Under the pieces are notes generated by a model. It had not been told where the DNA came from. It saw nothing but the letters and a program-made list of their open reading frames with translations, and did no database searches. 64,000 bases of DNA, from contig AP018040.2 in assembly GCA_002356435.2 (NCBI GenBank), positions 2,914,001-2,978,000 on the forward strand, written 5' to 3'. The DNA is from Petrimonas sp. IBARAKI. Lineage in GTDB: Bacteria; Bacteroidota; Bacteroidia; Bacteroidales; Dysgonomonadaceae. A program made the position numbers and the translations under genes. The first letter of the stretch is position 1, and each line of letters opens with the position of its first letter. Shown piece by piece: positions 9,001-15,371 of the stretch.

Positions 9001-9221
9001 CTAAAAGAGCGTTATTCGACAACTTAGATAAAAATGAAGACTTGGCAGTAGCTTTAGATGAAAAAGTTCGCAGAACGAAAAAGCCAGGCTTTAGGCAACA
9101 TAAGCAAAAATCAAGGGCAGTTCGAATAAGCATTCAAGAGGTTTTGGCTAAATTCGGCATAACTGACGAAGAAGAAATACATCGCATTTTTGATTTAGTT
9201 AAAAACCAAGAGGAATACTAA
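6072..9221 (+). CDS. hsdR: Type I restriction endonuclease HsdR
   Basis: ATP-dependent DNA translocase and nuclease, 1049 residues, the usual size. The N-terminal PD-(D/E)xK nuclease is visible as RPDIVLY..VLELKRS (about 134-154). The superfamily 2 helicase motor follows: Walker A TQGSGKS (about 297-303), DECH Walker B (about 411-414), GFTGTP, and motif VI QAVCRVNRLDG. The C-terminal helical region binds the HsdM2S core. All motifs appear intact, so restriction should be active. It follows hsdS by 28 bases. Its TAA shares a base with the ATG of the downstream metalloprotease gene, so that gene is co-translated with the restriction subunit. Confidence 0.95.
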   Translation: MSDIGKIERETQNRLVKLFQNELGYKYLGIWEKREGNSNVEADILKDWLLNKRKISAGLADKAIFEVEKFSNDQSNLYDVNKTFYSLLRYGVNVQAAIGQNKQTVWLIDWENPEKNDFSIAEEVTIDSKYYKKRPDIVLYINGIAIGVLELKRSTVSISEGIRQNLDNQKHIFIKPFFNTIQFVLAGNDVQGLEYGTIGTKEKYFLKWKEVNEEKDKAYPHLLEITKSIREKSEKYSYPLDKSIIEMFNKERFVELLRDFVVFDRGIKKLCRPNQYFGIKSAQDFIIRREGGIIWHTQGSGKSLTMVWLTKWIRKHNPNARVLIITDREELDEQIEKVYKGVDEEIYRTKSGRDLLEKLNNTSPWLLCSLIHKFGGKEEVDEKDVENYLTDLKKSIPSDYSAKGDIYVFVDECHRTQSGKLHDAMKVFVPDALFIGFTGTPLLKTDKQTSLEIFGRYIHTYKFDEAVQDKVILDLRYEARDVKQNITSHDNIDQWFELKTEGLTDFKKTELKQKWGTLKKVFSSKSRLEKIVMDILMDMARKERLQNGHGNAILVSDSIYNACRYFELFQQSGFKQCAIITSFVPNHNDIKGEESGEGYTEKLKRFEIYQKMLSDYFNEPSDKALTKIDVFEKEVKKKFVEEPAQMKLLIVVNKLLTGFDAPPATYLYIDKNLQNHGLFQAVCRVNRLDGDDKDYGYVIDYMDLFKSLEQAFHDYTSEALSGYEKSDIEGLLKDRLKSGKERLDEALEAIKALIEPVEPPKNTIDFIHYFCGKDTGNKEELKETEPRRVSLYRLTISLIRAYSNIVDELSKAGYSDKEIEQIRADVKYFENVREIVQLASGDYVDLKQYEPAMRYLIDSYIDAESSKVLANFDDFSLIDLLVERGESALEVLPEEIKSSNEAMAEAIENNLRKVIIEQSPTNPMYYEKMSVLLDEIIKLRNSETLDYQKYLQRIIALSTQVKKPETTTYPFAINTNAKRALFDNLDKNEDLAVALDEKVRRTKKPGFRQHKQKSRAVRISIQEVLAKFGITDEEEIHRIFDLVKNQEEY

Positions 9222-9937
9222 TGGAGCAAATTAGCATCTCAAATATAACCATTGATGTTGTTAGAAAAGATATAAAAAACATACATCTTGCTGTATATCC
9301 GCCTACCGGAAGGATAAGGCTCGCCGCACCACTAAACGTCTCTGACGATGCTATCCGATTATTCGCCATTTCAAAAATTGCTTGGATAAAAAGAAATCAA
9401 CGAAAATTTGAAGGACAAGAACGAATGGCAGTTAGAGTATATAAACAAAGAGAAAGCCATTATTTTTTAGGGCAAAGATATTTACTGAATATTATTGAAG
9501 AAAATACCACCCCAAAAGTAGTTGTAAGAAGCAAGACTTATATTGATTTGTATATTCGTCCGAATACTCCGACAGAAAAAAGGGAAGAGATAATGAGAGA
9601 GTGGTATCGAAATGAATTAAAAAAACTGATACCGCCAATTATTAATAAATGGGAGAAGGCAACAAAAATTGAAGTAAGTGATTGGCAAGTAAAACTAATG
9701 AAAACAAAATGGGGTTCGTGCAATATTGAGGATAGAAAAATTTGGATAAACCTTGAATTAATTCACAAGCCCATTCATTGTTTAGAATATATTATTTTAC
9801 ATGAAATGGTTCATTTGGTTGAACGCCATCATAATGAGCGATTTCAATATTATATGGATAGTTATATGCCAAACTGGAAATACATTCGTGCTGAATTGAA
9901 TAAACTTCCCGTTAGCCATGCTGATTGGGAGTATTGA
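9221..9937 (+). CDS. YgjP-like (DUF45) zinc metallopeptidase, linked to the type I system
   Basis: A protein of 238 residues of the YgjP/COG1451 family. The zinc motif HEMVH (about 194-198) is followed by ER and HHNERF, and the family hallmark MKTKWGSCN lies about 20 residues before the histidines. Families of this type are often encoded directly after hsdR, but their role in restriction is unknown. Regulated proteolysis of HsdR is one possibility. There is no signal peptide, so it is cytoplasmic. Its start overlaps the hsdR stop (TAATG), which indicates tight coupling. The length is normal for the family. Confidence 0.9.
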   Translation: MEQISISNITIDVVRKDIKNIHLAVYPPTGRIRLAAPLNVSDDAIRLFAISKIAWIKRNQRKFEGQERMAVRVYKQRESHYFLGQRYLLNIIEENTTPKVVVRSKTYIDLYIRPNTPTEKREEIMREWYRNELKKLIPPIINKWEKATKIEVSDWQVKLMKTKWGSCNIEDRKIWINLELIHKPIHCLEYIILHEMVHLVERHHNERFQYYMDSYMPNWKYIRAELNKLPVSHADWEY

Positions 9938-9965
9938 AACCTTTAAAAACAAGAGATTGATTAAT

Positions 9966-11432
9966 ATGCTTACCTACGCCCAACTCACCCAACTCCTTTC
10001 CTCCACCGAAAGCTCACACGTAGAACGCACCGCGTCCACCGACAATATGGACAAGTTCTGCCAAGCTATCTGTGCCTTTTCAAACGATGTTTCGGGAAGT
10101 GGCGAGAACGGCTATTTGATAATCGGTGCGAATGATAACGGAACATTGTCCGGTCTGAAAGTGAATGACAAGTTGCTTTTACAAATATCCAACATTCGCA
10201 CAGACGGAAACATCCTGCCACAACCGGTAATGACGGTAGAGAAATTATCTTTCGACGAAGGCGATGTGCTGGTTGCCGAAGTTCAGCCGTCGGAATTTCC
10301 GCCCGTGCGTTATCGTGGACGAATTTGGGTGAGGGTTGGTCCGCGTAAAAGCACCGCCACGGAAGCGGAAGAAAAGATATTGACCGAACGTCGCCTATCC
10401 AATGTTCACACTTTCGACGCGATGCCCTGCTTGGGAACTACCATCAACGATTTGGACGTGAAACTCATTAAAAAAGAATTTCTACCCAAAGCTGTTGCCG
10501 AAGAAATTTTGGCAGAAGACAAACGCAGTATCGAAGAGCAACTTGCATCACTCGGATTTTACGACTTGCGATACAACTGCCCAACCAACGGCGCCATCGT
10601 TCTTTTTGGCACAAATCCCGAGCGATATCTGCACGGTTCATACATTCAATACGTTCGTTTTAAAGGGAAAGACCGCGCCGGCGACATTATCAACGAGCAT
10701 AAATTTGGCGGGAACTTAACCAAAGAATTACCCAAAATCGACACGTTTATCGAAACCAGCATTTCTCAGAAACGCCCTATACCGGTAAGTGTTTTGCGCG
10801 AAGAAACTGTTTCCAAGTACCCATATTGGGCTACCCGCGAGTTGCTGATGAACGCCATTATGCACCGCGATTACGAAACCAATGCACCCGTGCAGTTTTA
10901 CGAGTACGACGACCGCATCGAAATACAAAATCCGGGCGGATTATACGGCAAAGTAAGTCCGGCTAATTTCCCCAACGTGAGCGATTATCGGAATCCGTTT
11001 ATTGCAGAAGCAATGAAAGTGTTGGGTTATGTCAATCGTTTCAGTCGTGGCGTGTATCGGGTGCAGAAAGAATTGGTTGAGAATGGCAACGGCAAAGCTG
11101 AATTTGATTTTTCGTTAATTACGGCTTTTCGAGTGGTAGAAAAAGTTACGGATAAATACTTTGAAGAAGGATTTGGAACAGAAACTACCCAGAACACAAA
11201 TAGTACTACCCAAGAAACTACCCAAGAAGCGGATGGCACTACCCAAGAAACTACCCAAGAAATTATTTTGAGAATGATAGAGGAAAAACCTGCAGTAACT
11301 CAAAAAGAGTTAGCAGAAATAATCGGGATCAGTATAAATGGTGTAAAATATCATATTCAGAAAATGTCAAAACAAGGCATAATCAAACACGAAGGTGCCA
11401 CGAAATCTGGCAAATGGGTCATAAAAAAGTGA
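9966..11432 (+). CDS. AlbA_2/Schlafen-type ATP-binding regulator with C-terminal winged helix
   Basis: The ATG at 9966 is preferred. An upstream in-frame ATG at 9918 lies inside the previous gene and adds residues without family likeness. The N-terminus (SSHVERTAS..DKFCQAICAFSND) is an AlbA_2 (Schlafen-like) domain. The middle (LLMNAIMHRDYETNAPVQ, then IEIQNPGGL, RNPFIAEAM) matches the C-terminal ATPase-like region of RecG-like transcriptional regulators (COG2865). A Thr/Gln-rich linker built from a repeated TTQE unit joins it to a C-terminal winged helix (TQKELAEIIGISINGVKYHIQKM). Such proteins occur in defence islands and may regulate or sense. It is the last gene of the operon, beginning 28 bases after the metalloprotease stop. 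Confidence 0.8.
   Translation: MLTYAQLTQLLSSTESSHVERTASTDNMDKFCQAICAFSNDVSGSGENGYLIIGANDNGTLSGLKVNDKLLLQISNIRTDGNILPQPVMTVEKLSFDEGDVLVAEVQPSEFPPVRYRGRIWVRVGPRKSTATEAEEKILTERRLSNVHTFDAMPCLGTTINDLDVKLIKKEFLPKAVAEEILAEDKRSIEEQLASLGFYDLRYNCPTNGAIVLFGTNPERYLHGSYIQYVRFKGKDRAGDIINEHKFGGNLTKELPKIDTFIETSISQKRPIPVSVLREETVSKYPYWATRELLMNAIMHRDYETNAPVQFYEYDDRIEIQNPGGLYGKVSPANFPNVSDYRNPFIAEAMKVLGYVNRFSRGVYRVQKELVENGNGKAEFDFSLITAFRVVEKVTDKYFEEGFGTETTQNTNSTTQETTQEADGTTQETTQEIILRMIEEKPAVTQKELAEIIGISINGVKYHIQKMSKQGIIKHEGATKSGKWVIKK
11184..11261 (+). repeat. 12-bp minisatellite encoding TTQE linker
   Basis: The unit ACTACCCAAGAA occurs as two perfect tandem copies at 11205-11228 and two at 11238-11261, split by 9 bases. 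A degenerate copy starts at 11184. Because the unit is a multiple of three, copy-number change would lengthen or shorten the linker without frameshift. Confidence 0.85.
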
Positions 11433-11461
11433 ATGTAACCGATATCAAAAATGCTATTATC

Positions 11462-11477
11462 TGTACCTTATTTGTAC
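11462..11477 (+). repeat. Inner island repeat, right copy (possible recombinase core site)
   Basis: TGTACCTTATTTGTAC contains the inverted repeat GTAC around a 7-base centre, the layout of tyrosine-recombinase core sites. It matches 301-316 at 14 of 16 positions. It lies between the last island gene and the outer 44-bp repeat. Confidence 0.4.
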
Positions 11478-11558
11478 CACACAAGCATATCTAATTGATT
11501 TTCAGCAGCCATTACTTTTGAAGAAGGAAGTAATCTATAGAGTTTATTATTAAATACT

Positions 11559-11602
11559 ATTAAACCGCAGCAAACAAATGATTTGCTGCGGTTTTTATTT
11601 TT
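11559..11602 (+). repeat. 44-bp direct repeat, right copy (terminator duplication)
   Basis: Identical over 44 bases to 197-240. It closes the island. The stretch between the island's last gene (stop 11432) and the next gene (11825) otherwise holds the inner repeat, a promoter and a possible gene fragment. Confidence 0.85.
11563..11602 (+). terminator. Second copy of the dnaK-type terminator, ending the hsd operon
   Basis: Same 12-bp stem, 7-base loop and T-rich tail as at 201-240. It now terminates transcripts coming from the AlbA_2 gene. Confidence 0.85.
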
Positions 11603-11623
11603 CAGAACTACATTTTCTGAAAT

Positions 11624-11655
11624 AACTGAAAATCAATAAAAATGTTGTATCTTTG
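11624..11655 (+). promoter_or_regulatory. Promoter candidate for the nitronate monooxygenase-like gene
   Basis: A canonical -7 element TATCTTTG lies at 11648-11655. The -33 region is weak. It lies 170 bases upstream of the chosen start, so a leader of about 160 bases is implied. Confidence 0.5.
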
Positions 11656-11659
11656 CAGT

Positions 11660-11797
11660 CTAGACAATCAAGTTTATATTGATATCCTTCACAGCAATGC
11701 TTTGCATTATCCTCATCGGGTAAGTCTTTTCATCGTCTAAATCGACCTCAAAATCAGCTTTCTTGTTTGGATCAACCAGGTGTTCATGTGCAATACA
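11660..11797 (-). pseudogene. Possible 3' fragment of an unidentified gene
   Basis: On the minus strand a 45-codon open stretch bounded by stops reads, in part, HLVDPNKKADFEVDLDD, then EKTYPMRIMQSIAVKDIN and a stop at 11660-11662. The residue mix looks like a real soluble protein end, but no start or domain is visible, and it could be chance. If real, it is a leftover of a gene that once lay beyond the dnaK terminator. Confidence 0.25.
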
Positions 11798-11824
11798 TCA
11801 ACATCGTTACACCCATTTACAGAG

Positions 11825-12916
11825 ATGTTCAAATCATTTTTTATTGGAGAAAAAGAAATTATGCTACCCATAATTCAGGGCGGTATGGGTGTTGGTATAT
11901 CACTTTCAGGCTTAGCTTCGGCGGTAGCCAACGAAGGAGGAATTGGAGTGATTTCAAGTGCAGGCTTAGGATTGCTATACCGGCGAAAACCGGGCGATTA
12001 TCTGAAAGACTGCATTTGGGGACTGAAAGAAGAATTGCGCAAATCTCGCGAAAAGTCCAAAGGAACAATCGGTGTAAATATCATGGTTGCTTTGTCAAAT
12101 TTCGCCGATATGGTGCGCACCACAATTGCTGAAAAGGCCGATATAATTTTTGCGGGTGCAGGATTGCCCTTGGATTTACCATCCTACTTATCAACATCAA
12201 GCGATACAAAACTCGTTCCCATCGTATCATCAGCACGTGCCGCAAAAGTGATTTGCGAAAAGTGGCACACCAATTACGATTATCTCCCAGATGCCATTGT
12301 GGTAGAAGGCCCCAAAGCAGGAGGCCACCTCGGTTTTAAGAGAGAAAATCTGGAGGATGCGAATTACTCCTTGGAAAAGCTAGTTCCAGAAGTGCTGGCA
12401 ATTGCCACAAGTTACAAAGACAAGAAAACAATTCCCGTAATTGCTGCCGGCGGAATTTCTACCGGGGAAGATATTCTTCGTTTTATCCAGCTTGGCGCAT
12501 CAGGCGTACAGATAGGAAGTCTCTTTGTGCCAACCGATGAGTGTGACGCTTCAGATGCATTTAAGCAAATTTATGTCAACTCCTTACAATCGGACCTGAT
12601 GATTATTCAAAGTCCGGTGGGTATGCCGGGGCGCGCTTTTCAGGGAGATTTTTTAGATAGCGTCAGTGCTGGCAACGAAATACCCAAATCGTGTCCTTAC
12701 CACTGTATCAAGACCTGCGATTATTCAAAAAGCCCATATTGCATAATCAAAGCGTTGTATAATGCTTCAAAAGGCAGGATGAACCGTGGATACGCATTTG
12801 CCGGAGCAAACGCCTATCTGACAGAAAAAATATCCAGTGTAAGAGAAGTGATTTCAAAACTAAAAAAAGAATTTATTGCTGCTGAATTTCTATCGGGTAA
12901 GGAGATAGCGCATTAA
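11825..12916 (+). CDS. Nitronate monooxygenase-like FMN oxidoreductase
   Basis: A TIM-barrel flavoenzyme of the 2-nitropropane dioxygenase/nitronate monooxygenase family, about 363 residues. Motifs: PIIQGGMGVGIS near the N-terminus, GVNIMVA, VEGPKAGGHLGF (phosphate/FMN loop), PVIAAGGISTG, then GASGVQIGSLF. The C-terminus has a cysteine-rich segment SCPYHCIKTCDYSKSPYC, seen in some anaerobe members and possibly metal-binding. The ATG at 11825 is chosen because it places the usual 10-15 residues before PIIQGGM. The in-frame ATG at 11780 would add 15 unlike residues. The physiological substrate is unknown: nitronate detoxification is the family default, and enoyl-ACP reductase FabK is a relative. 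Cytoplasmic. Confidence 0.85.
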   Translation: MFKSFFIGEKEIMLPIIQGGMGVGISLSGLASAVANEGGIGVISSAGLGLLYRRKPGDYLKDCIWGLKEELRKSREKSKGTIGVNIMVALSNFADMVRTTIAEKADIIFAGAGLPLDLPSYLSTSSDTKLVPIVSSARAAKVICEKWHTNYDYLPDAIVVEGPKAGGHLGFKRENLEDANYSLEKLVPEVLAIATSYKDKKTIPVIAAGGISTGEDILRFIQLGASGVQIGSLFVPTDECDASDAFKQIYVNSLQSDLMIIQSPVGMPGRAFQGDFLDSVSAGNEIPKSCPYHCIKTCDYSKSPYCIIKALYNASKGRMNRGYAFAGANAYLTEKISSVREVISKLKKEFIAAEFLSGKEIAH

Positions 12917-13001
12917 ATGACTCAAAGAACAAAAAAACATCGATTAACGAACGGTGTACCCTTATTACAAACCGGTTTCGGATAATCGCAAATTAAATAA
13001 G

Positions 13002-13427
13002 ATGATTAAAAAAGAATTCGAAAAGAAAAGAAAAGAAAAAAAACAGGAAAAACAGCAGCGCAGAGAACATCGGAAGAAAAGCAACGCAAGTAAATCATTT
13101 GAAGACATGATTGCATACGTGGACGAGTTCGGAAACATTACCGACACTCCACCTGAACCCAAAAAACAAGAAAAAGTCGCGATAGAGAGTATCGTCATTT
13201 CAACGCAAAAAAAAGAAGAAGAGGAAATCACACCGCTGACCGGTAAAGTGGATTTTTTTAACTCCGACAGAGGCTTTGGATTTATAAAAAAAACCAATTC
13301 TGGCGAAAAATATTTTTTCCATATCAACAATGCTTTTGCCTCAATCGAGGAAGGAAATACCGTTACTTTCGATCTGGAACGGGGGAAAATGGGAATGAAC
13401 GCAGTAAATATTACTATCCTTGAATAG
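13002..13427 (+). CDS. Cold-shock-domain protein with basic coiled N-terminal extension
   Basis: A protein of about 141 residues. The first 40 are Lys/Arg/Glu-rich and helical. They are followed by the segment SFEDMIAYVDEFGNITDTPP typical of Bacteroidota members, and then a C-terminal cold-shock OB fold. That fold has GKVDFFNSDRGFGFIKK (RNP1) and KYFFHINNAF (RNP2). It should bind single-stranded RNA or DNA as a chaperone. The ATG at 13002 is preferred over a GTG at 12954 because family members begin just before the basic helix. It is followed 55 bases later by an RRM gene, a common RNA-binding pair. Confidence 0.85.
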   Translation: MIKKEFEKKRKEKKQEKQQRREHRKKSNASKSFEDMIAYVDEFGNITDTPPEPKKQEKVAIESIVISTQKKEEEEITPLTGKVDFFNSDRGFGFIKKTNSGEKYFFHINNAFASIEEGNTVTFDLERGKMGMNAVNITILE

Positions 13428-13482
13428 AAAAATAATAAAGAAACATTATTAAAATTAAACAACAATTTAAAAAAACAAGAAA

Positions 13483-13764
13483 ATGAACATTTATGTATCA
13501 AATTTAAGCTACGACACAACAACGGAAAGCTTACAGGAATTATTCGCAGAATACGGTGAAATCTCTTCTGCCAACATAATAAAAGACAGAGACAGCGGTC
13601 GGTCCAGGGGTTTCGGGTTTGTAGAAATGCCAAACGACGCTAACGCTCAAAAAGCCATCGATGAACTGAACAACAGCGACTTTGAAGGAAAAACAATCAC
13701 CGTAAACATGGCCCGCCCGAAAACGGAAAGAAACGACGGCGGTTACAACAGAAGACGGTATTAA
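13483..13764 (+). CDS. Small RNA-binding protein with one RRM domain
   Basis: A 93-residue protein made almost entirely of one RNA-recognition motif. RNP2 is IYVSNL (residues 3-8) and RNP1 is RGFGFVEM (about 42-49), with the expected aromatic residues for RNA stacking. The short C-terminal tail is basic (NDGGYNRRRY). Such proteins are frequent in Bacteroidota and bind single-stranded RNA, probably acting in post-transcriptional control. It lies just after the cold-shock gene and before a strong terminator. Likely co-transcribed with it, though a separate promoter in the 55-base gap cannot be excluded. Confidence 0.9.
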   Translation: MNIYVSNLSYDTTTESLQELFAEYGEISSANIIKDRDSGRSRGFGFVEMPNDANAQKAIDELNNSDFEGKTITVNMARPKTERNDGGYNRRRY

Positions 13765-13782
13765 TTGTCAACCCATTGAATT

Positions 13783-13819
13783 ACTTCCCGGCTTCAATTG
13801 ATGTAGCCGGGAAGTTTTA
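13783..13819 (+). terminator. Terminator after the RRM gene (possibly bidirectional)
   Basis: Perfect 11-bp stem ACTTCCCGGCT/AGCCGGGAAGT (13783-13793 with 13805-13815), then TTTTAAA. It lies between convergent genes and could serve the IclR gene too. Confidence 0.85.
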
Positions 13820-13822
13820 AAT

Positions 13823-14566
13823 TCAATGAATCTCTTCCATTTTTTCACTAATAAGTTGGGCTGTCCTACTTATTTCCACAAAAATTCTTTCTTGCATTTT
13901 ATAATTAAATCTTACTTCGGGAAGATAAACTCCAATTGCAGCAACTACGGCGCCATTTTTATAAATGGGAGCTCCAACGCCGACAATGAAGGCGCCATCA
14001 AAATGGATAGCCAGTTGTTTCCGCTTAATTTTATCTAATTCATCAATTAAATCTTTTTCATTTATCACTTCAGGCCACATTGATCCAGGTAGGCCATATT
14101 TCTTTATAAAATCAAACTGAGTATTTATATTTTGACATGCAAGAACAATTCTTCCCGTTGCAGTCAAATAAATATTTTTCTCTTCTCCGCTACTAACAAC
14201 TTGCAACTCCTGACTACTTAATTCTTTATGCAAAGTAACCCTCATATTCTCTTTCATAATTGTGAGAATACAACTTTCGTTTAATATATCCCGAAGTTCT
14301 TGCAGTGGAATTACCGAGGCCTTAAGCAACTCTTTTCTATTGGAAAAATTCCCAGTTAAATAATAAGCTTGAACTCCCAATTTATATCCTTGTTTTATTC
14401 CCTTTTGTTCAAGATAACCTCTATTCACTAAAGTTTTTATAATATTCGCACAAGTACTTGCATTCAAATTCAAGCTATTGGCAATTTCTCCTAAAGAAAA
14501 ATCACGGTCTCTCTCTTTTGAAACCAATTCTAAAATGTTTAATGCTCTGTTAATTACCTGTATCAT
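13823..14566 (-). CDS. IclR-family transcriptional regulator
   Basis: A 247-residue protein of normal IclR length. It has an N-terminal winged helix-turn-helix (FSLGEIANSLNLNASTCANI, about residues 23-42) and a C-terminal ligand-binding domain (LTIMKENMRVTLHKE, YLTATGRIVLA, HFDGAFIVGVGAPIYKNGAVVAAIGVYLP). IclR proteins bind small acids or sugars and control neighbouring catabolic genes. It is transcribed away from the SusC/SusD cluster across an 805-bp AT-rich gap that contains palindromic TATTGAAT-type sites, so it is the probable local regulator. Use of IclR here, rather than a hybrid two-component or ECF-sigma/anti-sigma system, is less usual for a Bacteroidota glycan locus. Confidence 0.88.
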   Translation of the reverse strand: MIQVINRALNILELVSKERDRDFSLGEIANSLNLNASTCANIIKTLVNRGYLEQKGIKQGYKLGVQAYYLTGNFSNRKELLKASVIPLQELRDILNESCILTIMKENMRVTLHKELSSQELQVVSSGEEKNIYLTATGRIVLACQNINTQFDFIKKYGLPGSMWPEVINEKDLIDELDKIKRKQLAIHFDGAFIVGVGAPIYKNGAVVAAIGVYLPEVRFNYKMQERIFVEISRTAQLISEKMEEIH

Positions 14567-14767
14567 ATAATTAAGAAATTAGGACTTTAATAAAGAATAT
14601 TCAAAAGATCTTGTAATCCAACAGTCTCTTCAATATTATTTCCAGAATGTTTTAATCAAAATACAAAGTTAAACATTTTTCCATATAAATTCAATATTAT
14701 AAAATCAATTTCATTTAATTGGTAATAATTTGACTTTTGAACAATTATTAGAATCAAAAATAACCCT

Positions 14768-14791
14768 TATTGAATCAAATTTCATTCAATA
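14768..14791. promoter_or_regulatory. Candidate IclR operator (perfect inverted repeat)
   Basis: TATTGAAT (14768-14775) and its exact complement ATTCAATA (14784-14791), 8-base spacer. Further TTCAATA/TATTGAA half-sites occur across the same gap, for example near 14631, 14688 and 14918. Assignment to the adjacent IclR protein is inference. Confidence 0.5.
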
Positions 14792-14820
14792 CAATTTTCA
14801 TTAATTAAACACACTTATAC

Positions 14821-14835
14821 TATTGTATTTCAATA
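14821..14835. promoter_or_regulatory. Second candidate operator palindrome
   Basis: TATTG-N5-CAATA, a shorter inverted repeat sharing the core of the 14768-14791 site, placed about 95 bases before the promoter candidate at 14930. Confidence 0.35.
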
Positions 14836-14929
14836 ATATTATAGCAATAATTTTCAGTCATAATATTAGAACTTTATAGTAATATAATCTTATAATTAAC
14901 TTTTTTTAGTTTTTTATTATTGAAATCTA

Positions 14930-14961
14930 TTTGTCTATATAAAATATTATATATTTCTTTG
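14930..14961 (+). promoter_or_regulatory. Promoter candidate of the SusCD cluster
   Basis: TTTG at 14930-14933, a 20-base spacer, then TTTCTTTG at 14954-14961, close to the TAnnTTTG consensus. It would give a leader of about 400 bases before susC. Confidence 0.45.
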
Positions 14962-14995
14962 CAACAACATTAGTTAAATTTAAGGAGGAGTGCCT

Positions 14996-15013
14996 ATGGA
15001 AAATGTAATTTAA
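14996..15013 (+). other. Five-codon ORF behind a strong Shine-Dalgarno (possible leader peptide)
   Basis: AAGGAGG at 14982-14988 lies 7 bases before ATG GAA AAT GTA ATT TAA (MENVI). Strong ribosome sites are rare in this phylum, which makes the site notable. It could be a leader peptide or the residue of a lost gene. Confidence 0.3.
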
Positions 15014-15371
15014 AGAACTAGGAAAACATCTATATTCCGATCTCATTAATTTAAAAGCATGACGTTTCTTTTCAAATGAAACTCCCTGTCATTGAACGTA
15101 AAAGACTGATAATAACGTAATAAAAGTCTGGAAAAATTAAGCTTTTATTTAGAGTAAAAAACACATGTAACATAAAACTACCTAAAAAAGAAAATTCTGA
15201 GATTATTATTTCTTGAGAACTGAAAACACAAATAATCAACCTATTTATATAAAAATAAAATACAGCATTTTCTTTCACAAACTTTGTAATTTTTCATAGT
15301 CAGTGAATTGATCTGGTAGTTTAGAAACTAAACATTCAAAAATTTTAATCAATTTTAATTACAATAGTAAT

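Larger units (their letters stand above)
241..11558. mobile_element. Accessory (defence) island between duplicated dnaK terminators
   Basis: The segment between the two 44-bp repeats holds mobile-element debris (HTH/excisionase-like fragment, relaxase tail, deleted rhuM) and a five-gene type I restriction-modification operon, all on the plus strand. No intact integrase is present, so the element probably can no longer move itself, or it was acquired by recombination in the shared terminator. Boundaries are inferred from the repeats. Confidence 0.65.
14567..15371. other. AT-rich 805-bp control region between iclR and susC
   Basis: No gene of normal size is present. It holds inverted-repeat candidate operators (14768-14791, 14821-14835), a promoter candidate (14930-14961), a strong Shine-Dalgarno with a 5-codon ORF (14982-15013), and then about 350 bases of AT-rich leader before susC in which I see no convincing RNA fold. 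Confidence 0.6.

Noticed and set aside
12954-13001. GTG start for the cold-shock protein
   Set aside because: The added 16 residues do not resemble family members, and an ATG at 13002 starts the conserved basic helix.
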